64,000 nt of DNA from Enterovibrio sp. JCM 19048 (GCA_001310415.1 BAXE01000010.1:62001-126000); one strand, 5' to 3'; counted from the first letter of the stretch, positions 44,262 through 58,375 are shown. The notes: a model not told the origin generated them from the letters alone. Numbers and translations are program-made.

Positions 44262-44368
44262 TGTTCACCTTCTTAGCAGTATAGGGTCTAAATCGCTGCC
44301 AACGCCGGAGACAACGCGCCCAGGTTGGATGAAAACCAAATTCTAGCGATGTTAACCGCTATATGTAA

Positions 44369-44400
44369 AGACATATAGACGTCTAGAGGGATTGACGTCC
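44369..44400. promoter_or_regulatory. tandem met boxes (MetJ operator) before metB
   Basis: Four consecutive 8-mers related to AGACGTCT: AGACATAT, AGACGTCT (perfect), AGAGGGAT, TGACGTCC. They lie in the metJ-metB gap and should control both genes. Confidence 0.88.
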
Positions 44401-44494
44401 TGGTCTTGAGTGGTTAAGGTTGAACAAATTGTCATCAGAGCGCGCTCAATAAAACGCCGCGCCATACGATCAAATTCAGACAGGGAAGCACACC

Positions 44495-45653
<1,159 letters not shown>

Positions 45654-45657
<4 letters not shown>

Positions 45658-48097
45658 GTGCGGTTGAAGTAGTATCCCCTCAGCAGTCGCCATCCCGTCA
45701 GTTACACAAGTTCGGTGGCAGCAGCCTTGCCGATCCTGACTGTTTTCGCCGTGTTGCCCGTATCCTGGGTCAATACAGTGGCGACACAGACATCATTGTG
45801 GTGTCTGCGGCCGGAAAAACCACCAACCATCTCATTGAGTGGATTGGTCTGTTGGGCAAAGATGGCCGCCTGGCACATGAAAGCCTGCAAAGCTTGCGTA
45901 AATACCAGCAGGACTTGATTGAAAACCTGATTGAAGGCGAGCAAAAGCAGGTGCTGGTGGATGCGCTTTATAAAGATTTCAGCGCTTTGGCTCAAGCGGG
46001 CGAAAACCCGCTGACGGAAGCGCAGCGTGCGTGGAGCCAGGGTTTTGGTGAAGTCTGGTCTGCGCGCCTGTTGTCTGCCTTGCTCAGCCAAAGCGAGTTA
46101 CCGGCAGTACAGCTCGATTCGCGCCGCTTCCTGCGCGCTGAACGTGGCGCACAGCCGGAAGTAGATCGCGCAAGCTCCTGGCCTCTTCTGAAAGAACAAC
46201 TGGTTCAGCACACCAAACGCCGCATCGTGATCACCGGATTTATGGCGCAAAACAGCGCCGGTGAAACCGTCCTGCTTGGCCGTAACGGTTCGGATTACTC
46301 CGCCACCATTATCGGTGCCTTGGCTGATGTCAGCCGTGTGACTATCTGGAGTGACGTTGCCGGTGTCTACAGCGCGGATCCGCGCACAGTGGGTGATGCC
46401 TGCCTGTTGCCTTTGCTGCGTCTTGATGAAGCGGCAGAGCTTGCCCGTCTGGCAGCGCCTGTGCTGCATACCCGCACACTCCAGCCGGTGGCCCAAAGCT
46501 GTATCGATTTGAACCTGCGCTGCAGTTACGACCCGGAATCCGGTTCTACCCGTATCGAGCGGGTACTGGCATCTGGTCGCGGCGCAAAAATTATCACCTC
46601 ACTGGGTGAGGTTTGCCTGTTGCAGCTGGATGTACCGAAATCCCATGACTTCGGTGTAGCCCGTCAGGACATCGAACGTTTGCTGGTACGCAACCAAATT
46701 CTGCCTTTAGCTTCTTCCTACAGCGCCGATCAGCACCGTATCCAACTGGCTTATACGGCCGAGGTGGTCAACAGTGTGCTCGAACAGTTGCAGGATGCCG
46801 GTGTGCCCGCGGATATCCGTCTGCGCGAAGGCTACAGCATGGTTGCCGCCGTGGGAGCTGGGGTGACGGCTAACCCGGTACATTGCCACGGTTTCTACCA
46901 GCAGCTTCGCAGTCAGCCCATTGAGTTTATTTCTGAATCTGCCAGTGCCTGAGCATTGCGGCAATCCTACGCAAAACCAATACCGCAGCGTTGGTATCGG
47001 ACATTCACCGTGCCCTGTTTCAGGCGCAGCGGAGCATTGGTCTGGTACTGCTTGGCAAAGGTAATATCGGCAGCCGCTGGTTGTCGCTGTTTGCCGAGCA
47101 AAAAGCGGCGTTGGAAAAGCGACATGGCATGAGTTTTGAGCTGATATCTGTCCTCGACAGCGACAGCCTGTGGGTGGACTTTAACGGCATAGATGCAGAA
47201 AGCGTGATGACACGCTTTGATGAAATGGCTACCCCATACCAAGGTGGCGAGTGGCTGACACACCTGCTCAACCATCCTTACGATGAAATTGTGGTGTTGG
47301 ATGTGACGGCGAGTGCACCGCTGTCACTGCAATATCCGGATTTGGCAGAACACGGCTATCACCTGATTTCTGCCAATAAGTTTGCTGGCTCTGCGCATGG
47401 CGATTTGTACCACCAAGTGCAGGATGCATTTGCGAAAACCGGACGTTTCTGGCTCTACAATGCAACCGTCGGAGCTGGTCTGCCGGTTAACCACGCGGTG
47501 CGTGATCTTCGTGAAAGTGGCGATCAGATAACGGCAATCTCCGGCATTTTCTCCGGTACCCTGTCTTGGCTGTTCCAGCAGTACAACAGTGAAATCCCAT
47601 TCAGTGAGCTGTTGGAGCAGGCCTGGCAACAGGGGCTGACAGAGCCGGATCCGCGTGAAGATTTAAGCGGCGCGGATGTCATGCGAAAATTGGTTATCCT
47701 GGCACGTGAATCAGGTCTGGATTTAGAGCCAGAGCAGGTACAGGTGCAATCCCTGGTGCCGGAATCCCTCAGCCAACTGTCACTCGATGCCTTTTTGGAT
47801 CACAGCAGCGAACTCGACGATGTGCTGGAGGAGTGGTGGAACAAAGCGCGTAAAGAGCACGGGGTGCTGCGCTATGTGGCACGGCTGTCACGCAAAGGCA
47901 AAGCACGTGTGGGCATCGAAGTGTTGCCTGAAGAGCATCCGCTGGCCAATCTCCTGCCGTGCGACAATATCTTTGCGATTGAAAGCCAGTGGTACCGTGA
48001 GAATCCGCTGGTGATCCGCGGGCCCGGAGCCGGGCGGGATGTGACCGCCGGGGCACTGCTGTCCGATCTCAATCGCATAGCGGCACTCCTGAAATAG
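45654..48097 (+). CDS. metL: bifunctional aspartate kinase II / homoserine dehydrogenase II (one apparent frameshift)
   Basis: The N-terminal kinase (about 1-450) begins LHKFGGSSLADPDCFRR and has LLGRNGSDYSATIIGALA; the C-terminal dehydrogenase (about 455-814) has LVLLGKGNIGSRWL and YNATVGAGLPV. One lost base near 46950, between the domains, makes them look like two genes; repair gives 814 residues. It is coupled to metB and ends in a strong terminator. Confidence 0.93.
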
Positions 48098-48104
48098 GAA
48101 TGTG

Positions 48105-48137
48105 AAAAAAAGCGGAGGGAAACCTCCGCTTTTTTAT
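48105..48137 (+). terminator. intrinsic terminator after metL
   Basis: AAAAAAAGCGGAGG GAAA CCTCCGCTTTTTT. Confidence 0.93.
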
Positions 48138-48163
48138 ATGCTGAAGACGATGCATGATCATCA

Positions 48164-48176
48164 TGAATAAATTTCA
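48164..48176. promoter_or_regulatory. MetR-type site upstream of metF
   Basis: TGAA TAAAT TTCA matches the MetR consensus TGAA-N5-TTCA exactly. It overlaps the edge of a 27-bp near-palindrome (48175-48201, CAATTTAAGTC arms) and lies 35 bp before the met boxes. Confidence 0.6.
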
Positions 48177-48210
48177 ATTTAAGTCAGTTGACTTTAAATT
48201 GACCGCAAGA

Positions 48211-48242
48211 CAATATCTAGACATATAGACGTCCAAATGGAT
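48211..48242. promoter_or_regulatory. tandem met boxes before metF
   Basis: AGACATAT then AGACGTCC, flanked by weaker 8-mers CAATATCT and AAATGGAT. The first 15 bases of the core are identical to the metB operator. MetJ control is expected. Confidence 0.82.
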
Positions 48243-48285
48243 GTCGGCATTGAAAAGGATTTCTCGGCGCGGAATGCCGAAGTAG

Positions 48286-49184
<899 letters not shown>

Positions 49185-49210
49185 TTGAAATAACGTGGCT
49201 CTGCAGACAT

Positions 49211-49242
49211 AAAAAAACCGTCGTTTCAGCGACGGTTTTTTT
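49211..49242. terminator. terminator between metF and aphA
   Basis: AAAAAAACCGTCG TTTCA GCGACGGTTTTTTT between convergent genes. Confidence 0.92.
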
Positions 49243-49268
49243 CGGTTAACCCCAGTAAACATCGGGGA

Positions 49269-49842
49269 TCAGTTGTGGGCGGCAATCTTGTGGTTTGCCA
49301 CCATGGTTTCCATGGCGCTGAGCTCGATCAGTACTTCTTCAGCCCAGGTCAGCCACGCTTCCTGACGCAGTATATTCCTGCGCAGTGTCAGTCTTTCCAA
49401 CCGGCCTTCACGGGAAAGCAGGGAAAGATCGGCATAGTGGTGGCGTTCCATATCGCGATACTGGCTGAGTTTTAAGCGTGCCTCCTCCATCAGGCATTGA
49501 TGTGCTCGATCATAGGAGCCGGGTCAAAGATGCTGCAGGTCAGCAATTTGGCGGACACCTCGTCGCGGTCAGTCGGGTGCTTGGCCGGGATCAGAAACCA
49601 TTCATACAGCTTTGTTTGCCGATATCTGTAATGGAATAGACCTTGCGATCCGGTTTGCCATCCTGAGGTTCGAGACGACAACTTACCGCGCCCATATCGG
49701 CGAGCTTGTTGAGTTCACGGTAGACCTGTTGGTGGCTGGCTTTCCAGAAGTGGCCGATAGCGTTAGAAAACTCTTTGGTTATATCATAACCTGTTGCGTC
49801 ACGGTGGCTGAGCACCGTTAGAATTACATGCGGTAGTGACAT
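49269..49842 (-). CDS. aphA: PadR-family regulator AphA (two apparent frameshifts)
   Basis: AphA is the low-cell-density master regulator of Vibrio quorum sensing. The sequence MSLPHVILTVLSHRDATGYD, GHFWKASHQQVYRELNKLA and PDRKVYSITDIG are the winged-helix core as I recall it for AphA; ERLTLRRNILRQEAWLTWAEE is the C-terminal dimer coil. Losses near 49610 and 49496 are repaired to 191 residues, slightly longer than the usual 179. Its place beside ppc is as in V. cholerae. A terminator-like hairpin lies in its leader. Confidence 0.85.
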
Positions 49843-49861
49843 CTCTTCTATCCAAAATATC

Positions 49862-49880
49862 AAAAAAGGCGATCCTCGCC
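49862..49880 (-). promoter_or_regulatory. terminator-like hairpin in the aphA leader
   Basis: On the minus strand GGCGA GGA TCGCC is followed by TTTTTT, 19 bases before the aphA ATG. The stem is short but the U-run is ideal. It may act as an attenuator or as the end of a leader RNA. The wider 350-bp gap to ppc holds no gene. Confidence 0.45.
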
Positions 49881-50139
49881 CTGGGATGTCGCTCTTTGGC
49901 GATGTGTTTATCTTCCAACACTGGGTGGATCGTCGCGTTTTTCTATGTCTGTAGAGGGCGTGTGTTGCCAACAGGTCACCCAAAAAGAAGGGTGAAAAAT
50001 GCGCTCTATCAGACACCAAAACGGCAATTTAATTGTCGGTATTACCAGTTAGTGCTTGGTCGACGCGACTTTGCACACTGGCTACTCAACATACTAATAA
50101 CATTATCAATGCAACAACAAACGAAAAAGGCTTACCAAA

Positions 50140-50169
50140 AATAAAAAAGGCTGCAACTTGGCAGCCTTT
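50140..50169 (-). terminator. intrinsic terminator after ppc
   Basis: On the minus strand AAAGGCTGC CAAGTT GCAGCCTTTTTTAT, about 25 bp past the ppc stop. Confidence 0.85.
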
Positions 50170-50193
50170 CTTAATTTTGAATCGATTTCTCAT

Positions 50194-52822
50194 TTATCCG
50201 GTGTTGCGCATGCCCGCAGCAATACGGCAATGGTCACCATCAATGCTTCGTCCAGATCGCTGTGCTCGCCTTCCGCCGAGCGGGTACGGCAAAGAAGCTC
50301 AGCCTGCAGCATATTCAGTGGCTCAACATAAATGCTCCGCAAGCGGATAGACTCGGCGCCCCATGGGTTTTGCTCCATCAGGTGGTCACTGTTTTCCACC
50401 ATTAGCACGGCTTTGATGTCCTGTGCCAGGCGGTCGCGTAATTGCTCACCCAAAGACCACAGGATGGGTCAACCAGCTTCTCGTCGTAGTATTTGGAAAT
50501 CGACGGATCCGTTTTGGTGAACACCATTTCCAGCATACCCAGACGGGTTGAGAAGAATGGCCATTCGCGGCACATTTCTTCCAGCTGGTTAAGGTGGCCG
50601 TGGTCAACGGAAAACTGGATTGCCTGACCGGCACCCAGCCATGCAGGCAGCAGAAGACGGTTCTGGCTCCAGGCGAAAATCCATGGAATAGCACGCAGGC
50701 TTTCTACGCCACCGTTCGGGTTACGTTTCGATGGGCGAGAGCCCAACGGCAGTTTACCCAATTCCATTTCAGGGGTCGCGGCACGGAAGTACGGCACAAA
50801 GTCTTTGTGGCCGCGCACGACGTCACGGTAGGCTTCGCAAGAAACCTCACTCAGGGTTTCCATCAGGTCACGCCACTCCTGCTTCGGCTCTGGTGGAGGT
50901 AGCAGGTTGGCTTCCAAAATCGCGCTGGCATAGAGGTTGAGGCTCTGGATAGCGACATCTGGCAGACCCAGTTTAAAACGGATCATCTCGCCCTGCTCAG
51001 TTACGCGCAGGCCGCCTTTCAGGCTGCGGGGTGGCTGTGAAAGCAGTGCGGCATGTGCAGGTGCGCCACCGCGGCCGATGGAGCCACCACGGCCGTGGAA
51101 CAGCACCAGATCGACACCGGCGTCTTCACACAGCGCGACCAGTTGTTCCATCGCTTTGTACTGAGCCCAGCCTGCGGCCATCACACCGGCATCTTTGGCC
51201 GAATCGGAGTAGCCGATCATCACCATCTGGAAGTTCTGGATAAAGCCGCGGTACCAATCGATACTCAGCAACTGGCTGATGACGGATTTGGCGTTGTTGA
51301 GGTCATCCAGGGTTTCGAACAGCGGGCAAACGTCCATACGGAATGAGCAGCCAGCTTCTTTGAGCAGCAGATGCACAGCCAGCACGTCAGAAGCAGTGCG
51401 CGCCATCGATATTACATAGGCGCCCAGGGCTTCGCGTGGCTGTTGCGCCACGATACGGCAGGTATCAAGCACTTCCTGTACGTTGTCAGACGGCTCCCAG
51501 TCACGTGGCAGCAATGGACGTTTTGAACTCAGTTCGCGGATAAGGAAAGCTTGCTTGTCCTGCTCGCTCCACTGACTGTAATCGCCCATGCCGAGACAAC
51601 GGGTCACTTCAGAAATAGCGTCTGCGTGGCGGGTGCTCTCCTGGCGGATATCCAGCTTGATGAGATTCACACCGAAGGTGCGGATACGGCGCAGGGTATC
51701 GAGCAATAAGCCATCGGCAATAATGCCCATGCCACACTCATGCAGTGACTGGTAGCAGGCATGCAGTGGTGTCCACAGCTGGTCGACGTTGGTAAGAATA
51801 TCCTTCTCGTCGTTACGGCGACCATGGATTTGTGCATCCAGATATTCCAAGGTGTTGTTCAGTGTTGTGCGCAGCGATTTCAGGATAGCGCGGTACGGTT
51901 CATGCTCGTCACCGGCCATGGCACGAACCACGTCATTACAGCGGGTCATTGAAAGTTCGCTGATGAGTTCCTGAATATCGCCCAGATACAGGTCTGCGGC
52001 TTTCCAGCGTGACAGCAACAGCACTTCACGGGTGACTTCAGCAGTGACAAACGGGTTACCGTCCCGGTCGCCGCCCATCCAGCTTGAGATCTGGATTGGG
52101 GAGGACTCTACGGCCAGGCTGCGGCCAAGGTGGCGCTTCATCTTCTGGTCAAATTGACGTAAGAATTCCGGCACGGCCTGCCAGAGGCTGTTTTCGATGA
52201 CGGCATAACCCCATTTCGCTTCATCCAACGGGGTCGGGCGCTGCTTGCGGATAACATCCGAATGCCAGGCCTGAGCGATAAGTTGTTCCAGACGCAGTTC
52301 GGCTTTGTCGCGCTCGCTGGAAGAAAGATCGCCAAGTTCCAGCTTGGACAGGCACTTGTTGATCTGCACCAGTTTATGAATGGTGGTACGACGCGCAATC
52401 TCGGTCGGGTGGGCAGTCAGGACCAGCTCAATTTTCAGGTCATCAACCGCTTTTTGCTTGTCACTGTCGGTCACATCAGCGTTTTGCAGACGCATGAATA
52501 GGTCGTCCAGGCTATCTGGATTACAGACCGCTTCTTCGCAGTGACGGGAGACAGAGTGATATTGTTCGGCGATGTTGGTCAGATTGAGGAACTGGCTGAA
52601 TGCGCGCGCTACGGGCAGCAATTGGTCATTGGGCAGGTTTTGCAGGACATCGATCAGTTTGGCGTGATCGTCACTGTTTCCTGATGAGGCAGACTTAGAG
52701 AGTTGTCGTATCTCTTCTACCTTGGCCAGCAATTCTTCACCGTGAGCACCTTTAATGGTGTTGCCCAGCAGGTGACCCAGCATGCTGACATTGCTTTTTA
52801 GAGCGTCGTACTTGTCATTCAT
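50194..52822 (-). CDS. ppc: phosphoenolpyruvate carboxylase (two apparent frameshifts)
   Basis: The anaplerotic enzyme makes oxaloacetate. It has [13 protein letters not shown] (catalytic His), [35 protein letters not shown] and [14 protein letters not shown]. Losses near 50458 and 50232 alter only the last 120 residues; repair restores the C-terminal [10 protein letters not shown] and 876 residues. The start [12 protein letters not shown] at 52822 follows GGATG. It is divergent from argC. Confidence 0.95.
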
Positions 52823-53051
52823 AAGGCATCCGTTTCGTAACTTTGTTACATCCAAATTGCAATCGTAATGGCTCAATCTAGCCAATCAGGCTACCCAAGG
52901 TCAATCATAGTCATATTAATTATGTTCATTTTTACCGCAAAGCCCGTAAATACAGGGGCTCTGGGAGATGTAAAAAAATTACACATGACATACAGCGAAC
53001 CGGGGTGAATGTGGCTGTTTTGTTCCCGTTGGGTTTATTTTGTCCAAGGTG

Positions 53052-53080
53052 TTGACATGGCGCTTCGTTCACGTTAAAAA
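53052..53080 (+). promoter_or_regulatory. promoter of argC
   Basis: TTGACA at 53052-53057, a 17-bp spacer and TAAAAA at 53075-53080, a near-ideal sigma-70 promoter about 215 bp before argC. Confidence 0.6.
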
Positions 53081-53084
53081 TCAC

Positions 53085-53120
53085 ATATAAATTCATTATA
53101 AATGAATAAACAATTATAAA
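53085..53120. promoter_or_regulatory. ArgR-like operator at argC
   Basis: The AT-rich stretch contains AAATTCATTATAAATGAATA, resembling paired ARG boxes (TGAAT/ATTCA halves), and directly follows the argC -10. The rest of the 470-bp ppc-argC gap shows no gene, notably no argE. Confidence 0.6.
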
Positions 53121-53294
53121 AAGCTTGTGAAAGCGCATGGATGCAACAAAAAGGTACGATACTAAGATGGAAAAACTTTTCACACCCCTTCTCCAGCGAC
53201 GACGCCGACGTTAAACCGTTGGGCGTGCCTGCCCCCTTGCAGCTGAACAAGCTGAATGTGTCATCATTCAATCGTTTATAAAAATGGAACTTTC

Positions 53295-54302
53295 ATGCTA
53301 AAGACAGTGATTGTCGGCGCCAGTGGATATACCGGTGCTGAGCTGACCAAAATGGTACACCTGCATCCGTCGCTGGCCTTGACCGGCCTGTATGTCTCTG
53401 AAAACAGTTCGGATGCCAACAAACCTATCAGTGCTTTGCACGGTAACTTGAAAGGCCTGGTTGACCTGCCGCTTTTGCCGTTGGTTGATGTGGATGCCGT
53501 AGCCGAAGAGGCTGATGTCGTCCTGTTGGCGACAGCCCATGAGGTGAGTCACGATATTGCGCCACTGTTCCTCGCAAAAGGCTGCAAAGTCTTTGACTTA
53601 TCAGGGGCTTTTCGCGTGCAATCAGACAGCTTCTATACCGATTTCTATGGTTTTACCCATCAGTTCAATGATTGGCTGGACAAAGCGGTTTATGGTCTTG
53701 CTGAGTGGAATGAAGCGGCAATTGCCAAAGCTGATTTGGTTGCCGTTCCGGGTTGTTATCCAACGGCGTCCCAATTGGCGCTGAAGCCGCTGGTAGAGGC
53801 AGGATTGCTGGACTTGTCCCAGTGGCCGGTGATTAATGCCGTTAGCGGTGTCTCCGGTGCAGGTCGCAAAGCGTCCATGACCAACAGTTTTTGTGAAGTG
53901 AGCCTGCATGCGTATGGGGTGTTTACTCACCGCCATCAACCTGAAATTGCTGCCCACCTGGGATGCGATGTCATTTTCACCCCGCACCTTGGCAATTTTA
54001 AGCGTGGCATTCTGGCGACTATCACCGCCAAACTCGCAGACGGAGTCAGTGAGGCTGATGTTTCCAAAGCGATTGAAAATGCATATCAAAATACACCGCT
54101 GGTTCGTCCATTGGGCGCCGGTGAAAGCGCGAAGCTGCAATCTGTTCAAAATACCGGATTTTGTGATATTGGCTGGTCGGTGAAAGGACAGCACGTGATT
54201 CTGACATCTGCTATCGATAACTTGCTCAAAGGTGCTGCAAGTCAGGCAATGCAGTGCATAAACATTCGCTTTGGATTTTCGCCACTCACGGCGATTGTGT
54301 AG
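53295..54302 (+). CDS. argC: N-acetyl-gamma-glutamyl-phosphate reductase
   Basis: This intact 335-residue NADPH enzyme is the third step of arginine synthesis. [20 protein letters not shown] binds NADP and the catalytic Cys is in [31 protein letters not shown] is conserved. MLKT at 53295 is preferred over upstream in-frame starts by family alignment. It is 10 bp upstream of argB. Confidence 0.96.
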   Translation: MLKTVIVGASGYTGAELTKMVHLHPSLALTGLYVSENSSDANKPISALHGNLKGLVDLPLLPLVDVDAVAEEADVVLLATAHEVSHDIAPLFLAKGCKVFDLSGAFRVQSDSFYTDFYGFTHQFNDWLDKAVYGLAEWNEAAIAKADLVAVPGCYPTASQLALKPLVEAGLLDLSQWPVINAVSGVSGAGRKASMTNSFCEVSLHAYGVFTHRHQPEIAAHLGCDVIFTPHLGNFKRGILATITAKLADGVSEADVSKAIENAYQNTPLVRPLGAGESAKLQSVQNTGFCDIGWSVKGQHVILTSAIDNLLKGAASQAMQCINIRFGFSPLTAIV

Positions 54303-54312
54303 GAGAGTTGCA

Positions 54313-55092
54313 ATGAGTTTACGTCCGTTAGTAGTAAAGCTGGGTGGTGCGGCACTGTCTTGCACAGAAACCTTGGATAAGCTGTTTGCTGCCATTAGCC
54401 AGTATCAGCAATCTGCCGCACGCGATCTGGTGATTGTTCACGGTGGTGGTTATCTGGTGGATGACCTGATGAAAGCACTGAACCTGAAGGTGGAAAAAAA
54501 GCAGGGTTTGCGAGTCACGCCAAAAGATCAGATCAATGTGGTCGCGGGTGCGCTAGCGGGTACATCAAATAAACTGCTGCAAGCAGAAGCGATTAAATGT
54601 GGCATCAATGCGGTTGGATTGAGTCTTGCCGACGGTGGCCTTTGTAAGGTGACTCAACTTGACCCTGAGCTTGGCAATGTGGGTAATGCAGCGCCGGGTG
54701 ACTCTGCCGTGCTGCAAGCGGTATTGTCGACTGGCGCAGTGCCTATCATCAGCTCTATCGGAATCGATGCTGAAGGCGAGCTGATGAACGTCAATGCCGA
54801 TCAGGCAGCGGTAGCGGTAGCAGCGGCACTGGATGCCGAGTTGGTTTTGTTGTCTGATGTCAGTGGCGTACTGAATGGTAAAGGCAAGCTGATGCCAAGC
54901 CTGGATGAGAAATCTGCAAATGAATTAATAGAAAGCGGCGTGATCACTGACGGCATGATCGTCAAAGTGAAAGCGGCTTTCGAAGCGGCAAAAGCGCTGG
55001 GACGTCCTATTCAGGTCGCCAGCTGGCGCTATCCCGACAAGCTGGCTGAACTGTTCGGCGGCAGCAACATCGGCACCCGTTTCACGGTTTAA
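54313..55092 (+). CDS. argB: acetylglutamate kinase
   Basis: This intact 259-residue amino-acid kinase has [26 protein letters not shown] and [17 protein letters not shown]. It uses the product of acetylglutamate synthase and feeds ArgC. The start at 54313 follows AGGAGAG. Confidence 0.96.
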   Translation: MSLRPLVVKLGGAALSCTETLDKLFAAISQYQQSAARDLVIVHGGGYLVDDLMKALNLKVEKKQGLRVTPKDQINVVAGALAGTSNKLLQAEAIKCGINAVGLSLADGGLCKVTQLDPELGNVGNAAPGDSAVLQAVLSTGAVPIISSIGIDAEGELMNVNADQAAVAVAAALDAELVLLSDVSGVLNGKGKLMPSLDEKSANELIESGVITDGMIVKVKAAFEAAKALGRPIQVASWRYPDKLAELFGGSNIGTRFTV

Positions 55093-55160
55093 CTACACAA
55101 TATTTATTAGTCGTTACCGCCTGTACTGACCGTCAGAGCGGTGAACAAGGAGAAGTTGAA

Positions 55161-56372
55161 ATGAGCGATATCAAAAAGGTAGTACTTGCATACTCTGGCG
55201 GTCTGGATACGTCGGCAATCATTCCATGGCTGAAAGAAAACTATGACTGTGAAGTGGTGGCATTCGTTGCGGATGTTGGTCAGGGCGAAGAAGAGCTGGT
55301 GGGTATTGAAGAGAAAGCCATCGCATCTGGCGCGTCAGCCTGTTACATCGCTGACCTGAAAGAAGAGATGGTGGCGGATTACATCTACCCAAGCCTGAAA
55401 ACCGGTGCCATGTATGAAGGCAAATACCTGCTGGGTACCTCTATGGCGCGTCCGATCATCGCCAAAGCGCAGGTGGAATGTGCACTGGAAGTGGGCGCAG
55501 ATGCCCTGTGCCATGGTTGTACCGGCAAAGGTAACGACCAGGTGCGTTTTGAAAGTGCCTTCGCCGCACTGGCGCCGCACCTGAAAGTGATTGCCCCTTG
55601 GCGTGAGTGGAACCTGCGCTCACGTGAAGCCCTGCTGGATTACCTGGCAGAGCGTAATATCCCATGTACGGCATCGCTGGAAAAAATCTACAGCCGTGAC
55701 GCCAATGCCTGGCACATCTCCACCGAAGGTGGCGTGCTGGAAGATACCTGGAACGCACCTAACGAGCACTGCTGGGTGTGGACGGTCGATCCAGAGCAGG
55801 CTCCAGATCAGGCAGAAACAGTTTCACTGCTGGTAGAAAAAGGTGAAGTGGTTGCGGTTGATGGTGAACGCCTTAGCCCTTACCAGGTGCTGACGACCCT
55901 GAACGAGAAAGGTTCGCGTCACGGTGTCGGCCGTATTGATATCGTCGAGAACCGTCTGGTTGGCATGAAGTCCCGTGGCTGCTACGAAACCCCGGGAGGC
56001 ACCATCATGATGGAAGCGCTGCGTGGCGTTGAGCAACTGGTACTAGACAAAGACTGCTTTGAATTCCGTGAAGAGCTGGGCTTGAAAGCATCCCACCTGA
56101 TTTACGATGGCCGTTGGTTTACCCCGCTATGTAAATCGATTCTGGCGGCAGCGGATTCCCTGGCGGAAGCTGTGACCGGTGAAGTGGTAGTGAAACTCTA
56201 CAAAGGACAGGCTACAGTAGTGCAGAAGCGCTCGCTCAACAGCCTGTATTCGGAAGAATTTGCCACCTTTGGTGAAGATGACGTTTACGATCACAGCCAT
56301 GCTGGCGGCTTTATCCGTCTCTACTCGCTGTCGAGCCGTATCCGTGCGCTGAACGAACAAAAGAAAAAATAG
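55161..56372 (+). CDS. argG: argininosuccinate synthase
   Basis: This intact 403-residue ligase has the ATP pyrophosphatase loop [32 protein letters not shown] and [17 protein letters not shown]. It has its own SD (AAGGAGAAG) 68 bp after argB. argF is not in the cluster. Confidence 0.97.
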   Translation: MSDIKKVVLAYSGGLDTSAIIPWLKENYDCEVVAFVADVGQGEEELVGIEEKAIASGASACYIADLKEEMVADYIYPSLKTGAMYEGKYLLGTSMARPIIAKAQVECALEVGADALCHGCTGKGNDQVRFESAFAALAPHLKVIAPWREWNLRSREALLDYLAERNIPCTASLEKIYSRDANAWHISTEGGVLEDTWNAPNEHCWVWTVDPEQAPDQAETVSLLVEKGEVVAVDGERLSPYQVLTTLNEKGSRHGVGRIDIVENRLVGMKSRGCYETPGGTIMMEALRGVEQLVLDKDCFEFREELGLKASHLIYDGRWFTPLCKSILAAADSLAEAVTGEVVVKLYKGQATVVQKRSLNSLYSEEFATFGEDDVYDHSHAGGFIRLYSLSSRIRALNEQKKK

Positions 56373-56407
56373 CAGCTGGAAGCAATCGAGTTTAAGGAGA
56401 AGTAAGT

Positions 56408-58285
56408 ATGGCGTTATGGGGCGGAAGGTTTAGTCAGGCGGCCGACACACGGTTTAAGCAGTTCAACGATTCGTTGCGTTTTGACTATCGCCTCGCAGAG
56501 CAGGATATCGTTGGGTCGATTGCCTGGTCGAAGGCACTGCGCTCGGTAGGCGTGCTGTCAGAGATTGAGCAACAGCGCCTTGAGCTTGCGCTCAACGAGA
56601 TCAAGCTGGCGGTGATGGAAGATCCCGAGCAAATCCTGCAATCTGACGCCGAAGACATCCACAGCTGGGTGGAGCAGCAACTGATCGCCAAAGTGGGCGA
56701 TTTGGGGAAAAAGCTGCACACCGGCCGTTCCCGTAACGACCAGGTCGCCACTGACCTCAAGCTGTGGTGTCGCCAGCAGGGACAGCAACTGCTTCTCGCT
56801 CTCGACAAGCTGCAAAACCAGATGGTGAAAGTCGCGGCAGAAAACCAGACCACGGTTCTGCCGGGTTATACCCACCTGCAACGTGCCCAGCCAGTGACGT
56901 TCGCTCACTGGTGTCTTGCCTACGTGGAAATGTTTGAGCGTGATTACTCGCGCCTGAGCGATGCCATGAGCCGCCTCGACACCTGCCCATTGGGCTCAGG
57001 TGCATTGGCGGGCACGGCTTACCCGATTGACCGTGAATCCCTGGCGCACAGCCTGGGTTTTCGTCGCGCCACCCGTAACAGTCTGGATTCGGTTTCTGAC
57101 CGCGACCACGTGATGGAGCTGATGTCAGTGGCGTCTATTTCCATGTTGCACTTGTCGCGCATGGCCGAAGACCTGATTTTCTACAACTCCGGCGAGTCCG
57201 GCTTTGTGGAGCTGGCTGATGCGGTCACTTCTGGTTCATCACTGATGCCACAGAAGAAAAACCCGGACGCGCTGGAGCTTATCCGTGGTAAAACCGGCCG
57301 CGTCTATGGCGCCATGTCAGCCATGATGATGACGGTGAAAGCCCTGCCACTGGCCTATAACAAAGATATGCAGGAAGACAAGGAAGGGCTGTTTGACGCG
57401 CTCGACACCTGGTTTGATTGTATTGAAATGGCAGCGCTTTGCTTTGACGGCATCAAAATCAACAAAGCCCGTACGCTGGAAGCGGCGATGCAGGGGTATT
57501 CCAATGCCACCGAGCTGGCGGACTATTTGGTTGCCAAGGGTATTCCGTTCCGTGAAGCGCACCATATCGTTGGGGTAGCTGTTGTTGCCGCGATTGAAAA
57601 AGGCTGTGCATTGGAAGAGCTTTCGCTGGAAGAGATGAAGCAGTTCTCACCGGTGATTGATGAAGATGTTTACCCCATCCTGACTATTGATTCCTGTCTG
57701 GAGAAACGCTGCGCCCTGGGTGGTGTAGCACCGAATCAGGTGGAATACGCTATCAGCCAGGCAGAAAAACGTCTGGAAAAACGTTACTCACCGCAGGTAA
57801 AAGTGCGCGGTGCCCGTCTCACTGATCTCGATGCCATTGAAGGTATGGTGGCCTACTGGGCGGGGCTGGGTGAAAACCTGCCGCGTGAGCGCAATGAACT
57901 GGTGCGTGATATTGGCTCTTTTGCAGTTGCCGAGCATCAGGGCGAAGTGACGGGTTGTGCCTCGCTGTATGTTTATGATTCTGGTCTGGCAGAAGTGCGC
58001 TCTCTTGGCGTGGAAGCCGGCTGGCAGCATCAGGGGCAGGGCAGTGCTATCGTCCAGAACCTGCTGAAAAAAGCCAAGAACATGGCGATCAAAAAAGTGT
58101 TTGTTTTGACCCGTGTTCCCGAGTTCTTTATGCGTCAAGGCTTCATTCCAACGTCAAAATCCCTGCTGCCGGAAAAAGTCATGAAAGATTGCGAACGTTG
58201 TCCACGCCTGCATGCGTGTGATGAAGTGGCGCTTGAGTTTACCTTTGATCAGGACAGGCTGATTGCTAAAGCCAATGTAGCCTGA
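56408..58285 (+). CDS. argH: argininosuccinate lyase fused to a GNAT acetyltransferase domain
   Basis: The 625-residue protein has a complete lyase (1-460; signature [18 protein letters not shown]) followed by a GNAT acetyltransferase domain (about 468-625; [38 protein letters not shown]). Such ArgH(A) fusions are known in marine gammaproteobacteria, where the tail supplies N-acetylglutamate synthase activity. This one gene could therefore hold the first and last steps of the pathway. The frame is intact. Confidence 0.94.
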   Translation: MALWGGRFSQAADTRFKQFNDSLRFDYRLAEQDIVGSIAWSKALRSVGVLSEIEQQRLELALNEIKLAVMEDPEQILQSDAEDIHSWVEQQLIAKVGDLGKKLHTGRSRNDQVATDLKLWCRQQGQQLLLALDKLQNQMVKVAAENQTTVLPGYTHLQRAQPVTFAHWCLAYVEMFERDYSRLSDAMSRLDTCPLGSGALAGTAYPIDRESLAHSLGFRRATRNSLDSVSDRDHVMELMSVASISMLHLSRMAEDLIFYNSGESGFVELADAVTSGSSLMPQKKNPDALELIRGKTGRVYGAMSAMMMTVKALPLAYNKDMQEDKEGLFDALDTWFDCIEMAALCFDGIKINKARTLEAAMQGYSNATELADYLVAKGIPFREAHHIVGVAVVAAIEKGCALEELSLEEMKQFSPVIDEDVYPILTIDSCLEKRCALGGVAPNQVEYAISQAEKRLEKRYSPQVKVRGARLTDLDAIEGMVAYWAGLGENLPRERNELVRDIGSFAVAEHQGEVTGCASLYVYDSGLAEVRSLGVEAGWQHQGQGSAIVQNLLKKAKNMAIKKVFVLTRVPEFFMRQGFIPTSKSLLPEKVMKDCERCPRLHACDEVALEFTFDQDRLIAKANVA

Positions 58286-58302
58286 TCCTAGTTGCATCCT
58301 TT

Positions 58303-58328
58303 CACCGGCCCTGTGGCCGGTTTTTTTA
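58303..58328 (+). terminator. intrinsic terminator after argH
   Basis: ACCGGCC CTGT GGCCGGT followed by TTTTTTA. Confidence 0.92.
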
Positions 58329-58375
58329 TTCTGTCGTCCGGTTAGGAGGCTTTTGTCTGGGTTGCCGCGTTTGGC

